From the NCBI GenBank assembly GCA_947385505.1, contig CANDLP010000002.1:1-25898 (forward strand): a stretch of 25,898 nt of DNA, in the 5' to 3' direction. This document shows positions 1 to 7,103 of the stretch, piece by piece; the first letter of the stretch is position 1, and each line of letters opens with the position of its first letter. The stretch is from an uncultured Clostridia bacterium. GTDB taxonomy: Bacteria; Bacillota; Clostridia; Oscillospirales; Ruminococcaceae. Below the pieces are notes generated by a model, which did not search any database, had not been told where the DNA came from, and saw nothing but the letters and a program-made list of their open reading frames with translations. A program made the translations under genes and the position numbers.

Positions 1-16
1 TGTGCTCTTCCGATCT
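1..16. other. Illumina adapter remnant at contig end
   Basis: The first 16 bases, TGTGCTCTTCCGATCT, equal the 3' end of the Illumina TruSeq read-2 adapter; read on the minus strand they begin AGATCGGAAGAGC, the usual adapter read-through sequence. The flgK reading frame stays open up to base 17 and then runs into it. The bases are not biological, and the left edge of the window is therefore an untrimmed contig end. Confidence 0.95.
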
Positions 17-1164
17 GGCTCGGTGCCTATAACGTTTCCGTCATCGTCGTATATCTTTGAGCCGGAAAACATAACCCTCGAAAGGTCTACGCCTGTAACC
101 TGATTGCCGTCTTTATCGGTATAGCTGTATTTTCCGCAAAGCTCGTTCATAAGCCCGGCAAAAGAACTGGCGAATGCGTCAAGAGTAGATATATAATAGG
201 GAATACCGTACTCCGTATTCTGATAGAATGAAGCGTAAGTGCCGTTTCCGTTAAGCATATCGATTCTTGCTTTAAGATCGCCGGTAAGGCAGTTGTTTAC
301 CGATTCGCCGTTTGTAAACATAAGCACAGCGGCATTGTATTCATCATAATCCTTCATCAGTATGTGCTCATTCTTAGTGCCGTTTACTATGGTAGTGCCG
401 CCCATCTCTATCCTTACGGAACCGTCGTTGTTGTCATAAACCTTTATGTTTCCGTAGTAGGAAAGCTCATCGATAAGCTGATTTCTCTGGTCAAGAAGCT
501 CGTTGGGTCCGTAGGAGCCTATTACGGATTCGCCGTAATAAATCTTGTCGGCGGCGGTAATGTTGTATTCTCCCGTTATAACGCCGTTATAGGCGGCGAT
601 CTTGTCAATAAGATCGTTTACCTCGGAAACGGACTCCTTAAGATCAATAATGTTTTCATTTTTAAGGTTGTTAAGCTCGGTGGCGTAGCTTTTAAGGGTC
701 TGGGTTATTGAAAAGGCCTCGTTTCTTACGATGCTCGCCAATTCCTGATTGTAGGGGGAATCGGCGGCGTATTTTGAAAGAGCGGTCTTGAAATCGTCAA
801 GATTCTTTATAAGTCCCGTGTTGCTGATATCGCTGAGGATCTTTTAGGTTTCGGAGAGTACCGACTGTTTTACGTCAAATTCCGCAACGTAGGCGGTAAA
901 TTCTCTGTAACGCTTGTCGACGTATTTGTCTCTTATCTGATTTACTCCGAAGGCGTTTACACCCTGTCCCGAAAGGGAAAGCTTAGCCAGCTTAGATCCG
1001 TATTTGCCCGTCATGGGGATATAGCTGGAGTTTAAGTCCACGCGCTGTCTGCTGTAACCGTCGGTATTGATATTGGACAGGTTGTGGTTGGTAACGTCCA
1101 GCGCCTTCTGAGAAATCTGAATGGTACGCTTTGAAACCTCATAACCTATAAAAGTTGAACGCAT
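17..1164 (-). pseudogene. flgK: Flagellar hook-associated protein 1 (FlgK), 5' part, with an in-frame stop
   Basis: FlgK (HAP1) joins the flagellar hook to the filament. The start at 1164 has a strong SD (AGGAGG, 7 nt away). The first 106 residues carry the rod/hook N-terminal signature (ALDVTNHNLSNINTDGYSRQ) and the region up to the conserved (I/V)RDKYVDKRYR segment. A TAA at 846-844 then stops the frame after Ser-Glu-Thr. The same frame continues without another stop for 275 codons to base 18, and the downstream peptide is still FlgK-like (KILSDISNTG, ELNNLKNENI, LLDQRNQLIDELS, MLNGNGTYASFYQ). One substitution from GAA, CAA or AAA would explain the stop. The C-terminus lies beyond the adapter edge. 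FlgN and FlgM are encoded directly upstream. A real nonsense mutation, strain heterogeneity and an assembly error cannot be separated here, since the contig end is demonstrably poorly trimmed. Confidence 0.85.
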
Positions 1165-1201
1165 AAATTGATCCTCCTAAAAATATGAAAACACTTAAAT
1201 T

Positions 1202-1331
1202 ATAATCAACGACAATAATAATTGTCGTTGATTATTTGCCGATCCGCACGGAGTTCGCGCAGCGAACGGATGTGCGAGGCAATTTAAATAATTCTTTACA
1301 GTAAACGGCAATTTTTTTCGTTTGCTGTAAA
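1202..1331. repeat. Three consecutive hairpins in the flgN-flgK gap
   Basis: The 183-bp gap between flgN and flgK holds three inverted repeats in a row. At 1202-1235 there is a perfect 15-bp palindrome (ATAATCAACGACAAT with a 4-nt loop). At 1236-1282 there is a nested stem-loop with outer TTGCC/GGCAA, middle CGCAC/GTGCG and inner GTTCGC/GCGAAC pairs. At 1295-1331 there is a 13-bp stem with one G:T position (TTTACAGTAAACG / CGTTTGCTGTAAA) whose loop contains a T run. They could stabilise mRNA ends or attenuate between flgN and flgK, or be small palindromic repeats inserted in the operon. No family is recognised. Confidence 0.75.
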
Positions 1332-1347
1332 CTTCCGCGGCTCAGAA

Positions 1348-1830
1348 TCACACGCTTCCGATAATATCGCCGCCCGAGCCTCCGCCGCCTTTTACAAAGC
1401 GCGCGTCGCCCGAATAGGCGCCTGTTCCCGTAAAATCGTTAACGCCGAGAAGCTTTGCCTGTACCTTTAATTTTCTCTCTACCAAATCATTGGATATCTC
1501 GTTTATTCTCTTTATTTTGGCGATCGACTTGTTAAGTCTGTCGCTTTGCATATCAAGTGCGGCAACATAGTCTTCGGGAAAGAATTCGGGCAGATCGGCC
1601 AATTTTACGCCCTTTATCCCCGCCTGTTCAAAAAGCGCAAGCCTTTTATCCTCCAGGGAATTTCCCTTCATAATATAGCTTTGTTCATCGACCAGCGCCT
1701 CTTCAAGCCAGTTGAGATCGTCTTTCAGGATATGATTCTGTTTTTCCAAGAGGAAATCCGCCAACTTTTCAAAGTGGGCATTGTACTGATCGAGGAATCT
1801 TATAATTACGTCGGCGGTATGAACAGTCAT
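1348..1830 (-). CDS. flgN: Flagellar export chaperone FlgN
   Basis: 160-residue, mostly helical cytoplasmic protein of the FlgN family, which binds the C-terminal helices of FlgK and FlgL, keeps them unpolymerised and brings them to the flagellar type III export gate. Visible features are a predicted helical hairpin over about residues 1-135, the typical FlgN N-terminal stretch (FLDQYNAHFEKLADFLLEKQ) and a Gly-rich flexible tail (VKGGGGSGGD). The start is fixed by AAGGAGGAG just upstream. The flgM stop is 9 bp away, so flgM and flgN are co-transcribed; flgK follows after 183 bp with three hairpins. Size and neighbours match the family. Confidence 0.88.
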   Translation of the reverse strand: MTVHTADVIIRFLDQYNAHFEKLADFLLEKQNHILKDDLNWLEEALVDEQSYIMKGNSLEDKRLALFEQAGIKGVKLADLPEFFPEDYVAALDMQSDRLNKSIAKIKRINEISNDLVERKLKVQAKLLGVNDFTGTGAYSGDARFVKGGGGSGGDIIGSV

Positions 1831-1839
1831 AACTCCTCC

Positions 1840-2121
1840 TTATTGACTCAGAACAGCCATCGCTATAATCTCGGAGCTTACGGGGCAGTTATCCCCGCTG
1901 TAAGCGGCCTGAAGCTGTTCGATCCTTGCGGTGTTTGCCTCCGCTTCTATTCCCGAAGCGGTATTTGCCTTTGCTGCAGCCAACGCGCCCGCGAAGTCAA
2001 AGTCCACCTTATCGGTATTGACGGGAGCTTTTTCCACCGTCTTTTTGCCTGCGGAAGCGCCCGCAAACTTTTCATATGAGCGTATTGCGCTCGTATTAGG
2101 TCTTAAATTCTTTATCTCCAT
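1840..2121 (-). CDS. flgM: Anti-sigma-28 factor FlgM
   Basis: 93-residue FlgM, which binds and inhibits the flagellar sigma factor (FliA/SigD) until it is exported through the finished hook-basal body. The conserved C-terminal sigma-binding part is visible: VDFDFAGALAAAKAN, then RIEQLQAAYSGDNCPVSSE, close to the family pattern of a Lys/Arg-Ile-x-x-Leu helix, a Tyr and a final hydrophobic helix. The N-terminus (MEIKNLRPN) is typical of a flexible FlgM start. The frame is open further upstream to 2283, but ATG 2121 has an AAGGG SD 7 nt away and gives the family's usual length, so the longer form is rejected. A sigma-28-type promoter lies about 150 bp upstream, which agrees with FlgM-SigD autoregulation. 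Confidence 0.9.
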   Translation of the reverse strand: MEIKNLRPNTSAIRSYEKFAGASAGKKTVEKAPVNTDKVDFDFAGALAAAKANTASGIEAEANTARIEQLQAAYSGDNCPVSSEIIAMAVLSQ

Positions 2122-2273
2122 AAAATCAACCCTTTCTGTGCTGTTATGGGTGGGTCTGCTTTGCTTATCCGGCCTTCTCTTACGGGAGAGACTGAGGAGA
2201 CGCTGCCCCGAAAGCCCGTTCAGTAAGCGCGGCCGTTGTTTTTTCATAAACTTATACTTTTCTCTCAAATATA

Positions 2274-2300
2274 ATATCGGCAAAGGGAAAAAAATCTTTA
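2274..2300 (-). promoter_or_regulatory. Sigma-28 (SigD/FliA) type flagellar promoter
   Basis: On the minus strand TAAA (2300-2297) is followed, after exactly 15 bases, by GCCGATAT (2281-2274). The Bacillota SigD consensus is TAAA-N15-GCCGATAA, so 11 of 12 positions match with exact spacing. It reads toward flgM-flgN-flgK and leaves a leader of roughly 145 nt before the flgM start. Confidence 0.88.
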
Positions 2301-2415
2301 GTTTTTATTTGTATGTTTTATGATATTTTTGTGAAATTTTAGTGAAATCAAACTTGCGGTTTGACATTTTATTTTTACTTTGTTAAAATTTGTTTTTATA
2401 CAGTGACAATTCTGT

Positions 2416-2456
2416 CCCGAAAAAGTCGGGTGAGTTAAGAGCTTTTTTGATATAAT
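2416..2456 (+). promoter_or_regulatory. Extended -10 promoter of the AraC-type regulator with an overlapping small palindrome
   Basis: TGATATAAT at 2448-2456 is a perfect extended -10 box; no good -35 is visible. A hairpin-forming repeat, CCCGA-N5-TCGGG (2416-2430), sits in the -35 region and may be a regulator site. Transcription would begin near 2463, leaving only about 15 nt before the chosen start codon. Confidence 0.55.
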
Positions 2457-2477
2457 AGCAGTCGGAAGGTGAAACAG

Positions 2478-3356
2478 GTGGATATTTTAAAAAATCTGAA
2501 TGCTTCTGTCGAATATATAGAAGCAAATTTGTTCGCGGAAAAGATCGATTTCGCCGAAGCGGCTAAACGCGCTTGCTTAAGCGCCGACTTTTTTATGCGT
2601 TTTTTCAGTTATATGACAGGCTTGACGCTTAATTCATACATTAGATGCAGAAGATTAACCGTTGCAGCCGAAGATATCCGCAACATGGGCGAACGTATAA
2701 TCGATATTGCCGTTAAATGCGGATACGAAAGTGCGGACGCCTTTTCAAGAGCCTTTGCGAGGCAGCACGGTATTACGCCTTCGGCGTACAGAAAAAACGG
2801 AGGCGAACTGAAAATATATCCGCCCGCTTCCTTTCACATTATTGTTAAAGGAGCAAAAAAGATGAATTTCAGAATTATCGAACTTGCCGAAACCGAAGTT
2901 CTCGGCATATCTAAGCAGTTTGAGGGACAAGGCTTCAAAAACCGCGAGGAGCTTCGCAATATTATGTGGTCGGATTATTTGGACGATGTACCCGGACAGA
3001 TTTGCTTCGGCAAGTGGAACGAACCCGACAGCGCCGCTTTTGACGGCGTTTGGTACGGAATATGGCAGGACGGAAAGTATATGATAGCCCGCGCAAAGGA
3101 TGATGCTGTAAATGATAAGCTTGAAGCGCGCAAACTTCCGTCAGGTACATATGCCGCTTTTAAAACGGAGTGCGGCGGATATGCGTGGGAAGAATTTCCG
3201 AAGCTTTTTAAGCTGATTTTTGACTCGTGGCTGCCCTCTTCCGAGTATAAGCCGAAATCAGATTTGGCTGTTGAGGTGCTGCATCTTTGGACAGATCGTG
3301 AAAAACGGCAAAAGAACCGTTATTATGAGGTATGGATACCGGTTGAATTAAAATAA
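2478..3356 (+). CDS. AraC-family regulator with C-terminal GyrI-like effector-binding domain
   Basis: The N-terminal ~110 residues form an AraC/XylS double helix-turn-helix DNA-binding domain, with the signature IIDIAVKCGYESADAFSRAF and HGITPSAYRK at its end. The remaining ~180 residues begin MNFRIIELAETEVLGI and end RYYEVWIPVE, which is the pattern of the GyrI-like/Cass2 small-molecule-binding domain found in the Rob and BmrR type of regulator. Such proteins usually sense hydrophobic compounds. Two GTG codons could start the gene; 2478 is preferred over 2469 because GGAAGGTG at 2464-2471 then lies 6 nt upstream, whereas it would overlap the earlier codon. The gene stands alone, divergent from the flagellar cluster, so its targets cannot be inferred. 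Confidence 0.88.
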   Translation: MDILKNLNASVEYIEANLFAEKIDFAEAAKRACLSADFFMRFFSYMTGLTLNSYIRCRRLTVAAEDIRNMGERIIDIAVKCGYESADAFSRAFARQHGITPSAYRKNGGELKIYPPASFHIIVKGAKKMNFRIIELAETEVLGISKQFEGQGFKNREELRNIMWSDYLDDVPGQICFGKWNEPDSAAFDGVWYGIWQDGKYMIARAKDDAVNDKLEARKLPSGTYAAFKTECGGYAWEEFPKLFKLIFDSWLPSSEYKPKSDLAVEVLHLWTDREKRQKNRYYEVWIPVELK

Positions 3357-3393
3357 TTTTCGGCTCACACCCGCTTGAGTGTGAGCCGAAAAT
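3356..3393. terminator. Bidirectional terminator-like stem-loop
   Basis: Perfect 15-bp inverted repeat ATTTTCGGCTCACAC / GTGTGAGCCGAAAAT with an 8-nt loop, starting in the stop codon of the AraC-type gene. The A run before and T run after the stem suit termination from both sides of the convergent pair (AraC gene on plus, small membrane gene on minus). Confidence 0.75.
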
Positions 3394-3498
3394 ATATGGG
3401 CATATCTTATCATATGGTGATAAATTAAAAGACTTTAATTATACTTTAACTAAATACTATAGTTTAAGCAAATCATAATTTATCCGCTTACTTGAAAA

Positions 3499-3666
3499 TT
3501 ACTTATCGCATGACGTATTGTGTTTATCGATCCATTCCTGTGTTTTTTCTGCCGCCCTGAACGCGCCCGGAAAAAACTTCTGAATGAGCTTCAAAAGCCC
3601 AACGGTCCCGCCAAAGGCGCAAAGGATAATAACCGGAACCAATAAAATTTGTAATAACGATGGCAT
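3499..3666 (-). CDS. Small single-span membrane protein, 55 aa, unknown function
   Basis: A short frame with a near-ideal ribosome binding site (AGGAGGG, about 8 nt before ATG 3666). It encodes MPSLLQILLVPVIILCAFGG at its N-terminus, one clear transmembrane helix over about residues 3-24, then an amphipathic stretch (LLKLIQKFFPGAFRAA) and a hydrophilic Glu/Lys/Asp tail containing EWIDKHNTSCDK. I do not recognise a family. It is convergent with the AraC-type gene and ends about 105 bp before the shared stem-loop; the TetR gene lies divergently upstream. Type I toxins, small transporter-associated peptides and stress-induced membrane peptides have this size and layout, but nothing here assigns it to any of them. 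Confidence 0.65.
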   Translation of the reverse strand: MPSLLQILLVPVIILCAFGGTVGLLKLIQKFFPGAFRAAEKTQEWIDKHNTSCDK

Positions 3667-3801
3667 TAAAATTCCCTCCTGTTCACGATTGAACTTTTCA
3701 GCAAAAATGCCGAAAATTATCTAAGAGCGTGTTCAAACAGACCTCAATACGGTTCTTTTCTCAAATTTTCCCGCCTTATGCATTAAAATTTTGAAAACAA
3801 C

Positions 3802-3834
3802 TGTAAAGAAGCGTAAAATTACTTGCTCTTTACA
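3802..3834. repeat. Imperfect palindrome upstream of the tetR-type gene
   Basis: TGTAAAG (3802-3808) and CTTTACA (3828-3834) bracket further partial pairing (GC/GC, TAA/TTA), giving an interrupted 33-bp palindrome between the divergent small membrane gene and TetR gene. It may be an operator or an RNA hairpin. Otherwise 3667-3849 shows no gene. Confidence 0.45.
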
Positions 3835-3849
3835 CAAAGTTTTTTTATA

Positions 3850-3943
3850 AACATATGTTGATTTACTTTGTTAATTTCAGTATAATATAAAATGCAGGAA
3901 AAATCAATCAGCAATGTTTTTCAAAGTGTTACTTAATAAACAC
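3850..3943 (+). promoter_or_regulatory. Promoter and candidate operators of the TetR-type gene
   Basis: TTGATT (3858-3863) and TATAAT (3881-3886) are separated by exactly 17 bp, a strong sigma-A promoter. The palindrome AACATATGTT (3850-3859) overlaps the -35 box, and a second dyad, GTGTT-N8-AACAC (3926-3943), lies in the transcribed leader. Either could be the autoregulatory TetR site. The leader is about 85 nt. Confidence 0.75.
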
Positions 3944-3978
3944 ATATTAAAAATCTGTATGAAATCAGGAGTTTATTT

Positions 3979-4563
3979 ATGGCAAAAGACGCTCGTGTAC
4001 GTTATACAAAAACGACTATTCAAGTCAACTTCATCTCGCTTTTAAAGGAAAAAACCTTAAACAAGATCACGGTAAAAGAAATATGCAGTCTTGCAGAAAT
4101 CAACCGTGCCACTTTTTACAAGTATTATAAAGACGCCTATGATTTAATGGATAAAATTGAAGATGAAATGCTGACGGAATTACAGGAAGCCATGAAAGAT
4201 TCGCTCAGCGACGGGGTTAATAAAACGCTTATAAGAATATTGGAGAAAATGAAAGAGGACTGCTCCCTTTATGAAACATTATTCTCCGATAACGGGGATA
4301 CCGGCTTCCCAATGAAAATATTTCGTATGTGTTATAAAGAATTTGAAAGTTATATCGGTAAAAAATATCCGAACCTGTCTAAAACACAAAGAGCTTGGAT
4401 TTATGTTTATACCGCACAAGGCAGCAGCGGGATTTTGAATTATTGGATTTCGGACGGACTTAAAGAAGCACCGGAAGATGTGGCAAGATTTATTGAACAT
4501 TTGATTTCAAGCACTTTGAAGAATTTCAATACTGCAACAGGTCATATAGTATTTTGGGAGTAA
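3979..4563 (+). CDS. TetR/AcrR-family transcriptional regulator
   Basis: 194 residues. The N-terminal HTH (about residues 8-52) has the TetR pattern: TKTTIQVNFISLLKEK, then ITVKEICSLAEINRATFYKY, where the Phe-Tyr-x-Tyr end of the recognition helix is diagnostic. The all-helical C-terminal part, including FRMCYKEFESYIGKKY and IYVYTAQGSSGILNYWISDG, resembles the TetR_C-type ligand/dimer domains common in Clostridia. AGGAG lies 7-8 nt before the ATG. The only adjacent gene on the right is convergent (GH31), so the target is either divergent (the small membrane protein gene) or elsewhere. The ligand is unknown. Confidence 0.88.
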   Translation: MAKDARVRYTKTTIQVNFISLLKEKTLNKITVKEICSLAEINRATFYKYYKDAYDLMDKIEDEMLTELQEAMKDSLSDGVNKTLIRILEKMKEDCSLYETLFSDNGDTGFPMKIFRMCYKEFESYIGKKYPNLSKTQRAWIYVYTAQGSSGILNYWISDGLKEAPEDVARFIEHLISSTLKNFNTATGHIVFWE

Positions 4564-4603
4564 TTATTTATCAATCTATTGTCTATAGATTGATAAATAA
4601 TTA
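4561..4603. repeat. Perfect 19-bp-arm palindrome starting at the tetR-type stop codon
   Basis: TAATTATTTATCAATCTAT (4561-4579) is repeated exactly in inverted orientation at 4585-4603, around a 5-nt loop. The left arm begins with the TAA stop of the regulator. It is too AT-rich and lacks a T run of its own to be an ordinary terminator, although a GC-rich terminator follows at once. Confidence 0.85.
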
Positions 4604-4608
4604 GATAA

Positions 4609-4713
4609 AGGGGCTGTAAAAAAGCCCCTTTTTATTTATTATGTGACTGTATTCGAGACTTTGCAGAAAGCGAAAGGGCGGCTACGCCGCTTTTTTATTT
4701 TTTTACAGCCCCT
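4609..4713 (+). terminator. Two tandem terminators enclosed by 15-bp inverted repeats
   Basis: The first stem, GGGGC-N9-GCCCC (4610-4628), is followed by TTTTTATTTATT. The second, GCGGCTACGCCGC (4678-4690), is followed by TTTTTTATTTTTTT. Both read in the plus direction behind the TetR gene. In addition the ends match each other: AGGGGCTGTAAAAAA at 4609-4623 is inverted at the right end, up to 4713, so the 105-bp segment also has the shape of a tiny MITE. The right repeat overlaps the GH31 stop codon. Confidence 0.7.
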
Positions 4714-7066
4714 AAATGATATTTAAATTAAATTCTTCTTTGCTGTGCGCTCCCGAAATATCCAAAGTTTTTGCGCTTTCCGTCCATATTATGTCTGTTA
4801 TTTTATAGTCGCCCTTTTCGTAACCGTAACCTTCGCCGCTGTCCTCATAGAGTTCAAAACGACCGTCCCGACCGCTGTACACATTGATTGTTACGGGTTC
4901 GTCATCATTATGTTCCGCGTACTCGGCAGCTTTGCCTGTGAGAATGATTGCGCCTTCGCGAACGAACAGCGGAATGGTGTCAAGCTCGGCATTTACCGTA
5001 ACTGTCCGACCGCCTTCGTAATGCGAATTTGTATGGAAGTCGTACCAGCCCGTTCCCTTCGGCAGATAAACCTTTCGGGTTTTGTCCTTATTCTCAATAT
5101 TCTCAACAGGAACAGAATTTTTATTATAATACATAGGCTCGGTAACCGGACAGACCATAATATTATCGCCCACCATAAACTGATCCTTTATGTCATAGGT
5201 GTTCATATCGTCACAGAACGCAAAGGAAAGAGGAGTGAAAAATGACGCGTCGTCCTTCCATACCGCCGCCGCTATAGAATAAAGCGTCGGCATCAGCGCA
5301 TACCGCAGTCTGTTGTATTTTACAAGAACATCGTAAAATAAATCGCCCTCATCGCCAAACGCCCAGATTTCACGGCGTGCGTCTGTACCGTGCGCACGAA
5401 ACATGGGTAAAAAAGCGGCGTACTGATACCACCTCACATACAGTTCACGGTAACCCGAATCCTTTGCGCCGTCGTCATAATTGCCGCTCCAATGCCATTC
5501 CCTGCCGTTTTTAACGAAGAATCCGCCTATGTCAAGCGTCCACCACGGATAACCTGACGCGGTAAGCGAAAGACCTTCGGCTATTTGATTTTTAAAAACC
5601 TCCCATGTCGCGGAAGTGTCGCCCGACCACAAAACAGCGCCGTATTTCTGTTGACCGATATATCCGCTGCGCGTTAAATTGAGTACGCGTTTTCCGCTTT
5701 TTCGCATGCCGTTGTAAACGCTTTGACTGTGATATAAGGAAAAGGCGTTTGCAGTGTCGATTGCAGCGCAATTTTCATAAGAGTCAATGTAATTTCTGTA
5801 CCTGACGGCTGCGGGCGGCTCAATCTCATGTCCCCATTCGGGAGTTACCGGCTCAGACGAGTCGCACCAGAACGCGTCGACGCCCTTTTGATAAATCCCT
5901 TCATCAGCCTGTTTCCAATACAATTCACGGGCTTCGGGTAAAAATGCGTTGTATATATCCGAATTTGGCAGGAAATAACCGTATTTCTCCATTTCATCGT
6001 GATTTTTGCCCTTTGCCATATTGGGCCATATGGAAACCATTAAATGAGCGTTCATATCATGTATGCTTTTCATCATTTCCTCAGGGTCGGGAAAACGCTC
6101 GGGATCAAGATTTTTATCGCCCCAGTTATCTCCCGTCCACGACATCCAGTCAAGTACAATACAATCAATGCCGAGCTTTCTTCTTCGGTATTCCTTTAGG
6201 GTGTCAATAATCTCGTCCTGTGTTTCGTAACGCTCAACGGATTGAACATATCCGTATGCCCATTTAGGAAGTAAACTTGCCTTGCCCGAAAGGTAACGAT
6301 AACCGGCGATAACCTCCTTCGGCGTTCCTTTGATGAAATAGAAATCAAGTTCATCGCTGCCCTCGGCATACAGATACGGCTTACTTCCCGTATCGTCAAA
6401 TATCATAGGACAATACATATCAAACAATACGCCGTAGCCGTTTGTAGAAGTCATTAAAGGAAGCGCAATCTGCATATTTGCGTGATGAACATACCGCACC
6501 GAACGGCGAATATTGAGTTTGCCCTCCGTATATTGACCGAAACCGTAAATCGCTTCGCTGTCATTAAATTCAAAGGACAGCTTGGTTTTATAAAGATTTT
6601 TATAAAACACCTTCTGCGGATTTTCAACAACCGCCTTTTTGCCGTCGGGAGTGTCTATGTACTTTATATCTTCGGCATTTTTCGGTAAAGGCCTTGTCGC
6701 CTCAAATCCTTCAAGTTCATGCTTTGTTTCGGAAAACAAGAGCTTATTTTCCTTATTTTCATTATTATTATCATAGTATTTTATACTGCTGTCAGATTTG
6801 TCTATCCTGATTTTTAAACTGTCGGTTTTAAGCTCAACATAGTTTTCACAATCGCAAAAATCAAATTTCTCGTCGCTCTTTTCATAACATACTCCGTGTG
6901 AGGCGGTTGTTACAAATTCATCGTTTTTTTTTGCGGTTATGCGCACAATATTTTTTGTAACGGGGCTAACGCGCAGTTTCATATATTCGGATTTGAAAAT
7001 AAAATCGTTTTCATGTGTGAGTATTTCCAAAACAGACGACGACGGCTGCAAAATCGGTTTAAGCAT
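4712..7066 (-). CDS. Glycoside hydrolase family 31 (alpha-xylosidase/alpha-glucosidase type)
   Basis: 784-residue retaining alpha-glycosidase. In order: an N-terminal beta-sandwich (about 1-260), the (beta/alpha)8 catalytic barrel (about 265-600) and C-terminal beta domains, the last with the DUF5110 pattern (INVYSGRDGRFELYEDSGEG). The nucleophile is probably Asp402 in FWCDSSEP and the acid/base Asp483 in LWSGDTSATW; Asp306 (VLDW) and His559 (RAHGTD) fit known substrate-binding positions. The WxDxxEP form resembles the alpha-xylosidase branch, but substrate cannot be fixed from sequence. No signal peptide is present, so it should act on imported oligosaccharides in the cytoplasm. SD AAGGAGG. 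It begins 37 bp after the upstream ABC half-transporter and is probably co-transcribed with the pair. The TetR gene is convergent. Confidence 0.92.
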   Translation of the reverse strand: MLKPILQPSSSVLEILTHENDFIFKSEYMKLRVSPVTKNIVRITAKKNDEFVTTASHGVCYEKSDEKFDFCDCENYVELKTDSLKIRIDKSDSSIKYYDNNNENKENKLLFSETKHELEGFEATRPLPKNAEDIKYIDTPDGKKAVVENPQKVFYKNLYKTKLSFEFNDSEAIYGFGQYTEGKLNIRRSVRYVHHANMQIALPLMTSTNGYGVLFDMYCPMIFDDTGSKPYLYAEGSDELDFYFIKGTPKEVIAGYRYLSGKASLLPKWAYGYVQSVERYETQDEIIDTLKEYRRRKLGIDCIVLDWMSWTGDNWGDKNLDPERFPDPEEMMKSIHDMNAHLMVSIWPNMAKGKNHDEMEKYGYFLPNSDIYNAFLPEARELYWKQADEGIYQKGVDAFWCDSSEPVTPEWGHEIEPPAAVRYRNYIDSYENCAAIDTANAFSLYHSQSVYNGMRKSGKRVLNLTRSGYIGQQKYGAVLWSGDTSATWEVFKNQIAEGLSLTASGYPWWTLDIGGFFVKNGREWHWSGNYDDGAKDSGYRELYVRWYQYAAFLPMFRAHGTDARREIWAFGDEGDLFYDVLVKYNRLRYALMPTLYSIAAAVWKDDASFFTPLSFAFCDDMNTYDIKDQFMVGDNIMVCPVTEPMYYNKNSVPVENIENKDKTRKVYLPKGTGWYDFHTNSHYEGGRTVTVNAELDTIPLFVREGAIILTGKAAEYAEHNDDEPVTINVYSGRDGRFELYEDSGEGYGYEKGDYKITDIIWTESAKTLDISGAHSKEEFNLNII

Positions 7067-7103
7067 ATTAAATCCTCCTTATAAATCGGTAATTAAATGG
7101 CAA

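Noticed and set aside
844..846. Reassigned stop codon as explanation of the flgK interruption
   Set aside because: TAA is the ordinary terminator of several other genes here (for example flgM, rpsT and the AraC-type gene), and only one such codon interrupts flgK.
2122..2267. Cyclic-di-GMP or other riboswitch in the flgM leader
   Set aside because: A GCAAAG-like string and small hairpins are present, but the conserved GEMM layout is not.
2122..2283. 54-residue N-terminal extension of FlgM
   Set aside because: Overlaps the sigma-28 promoter; family length and SD support ATG 2121.
3979..4563. TetR-type protein as direct regulator of the GH31 operon
   Set aside because: The genes are convergent and no TetR-like palindrome was seen before the first ABC gene.
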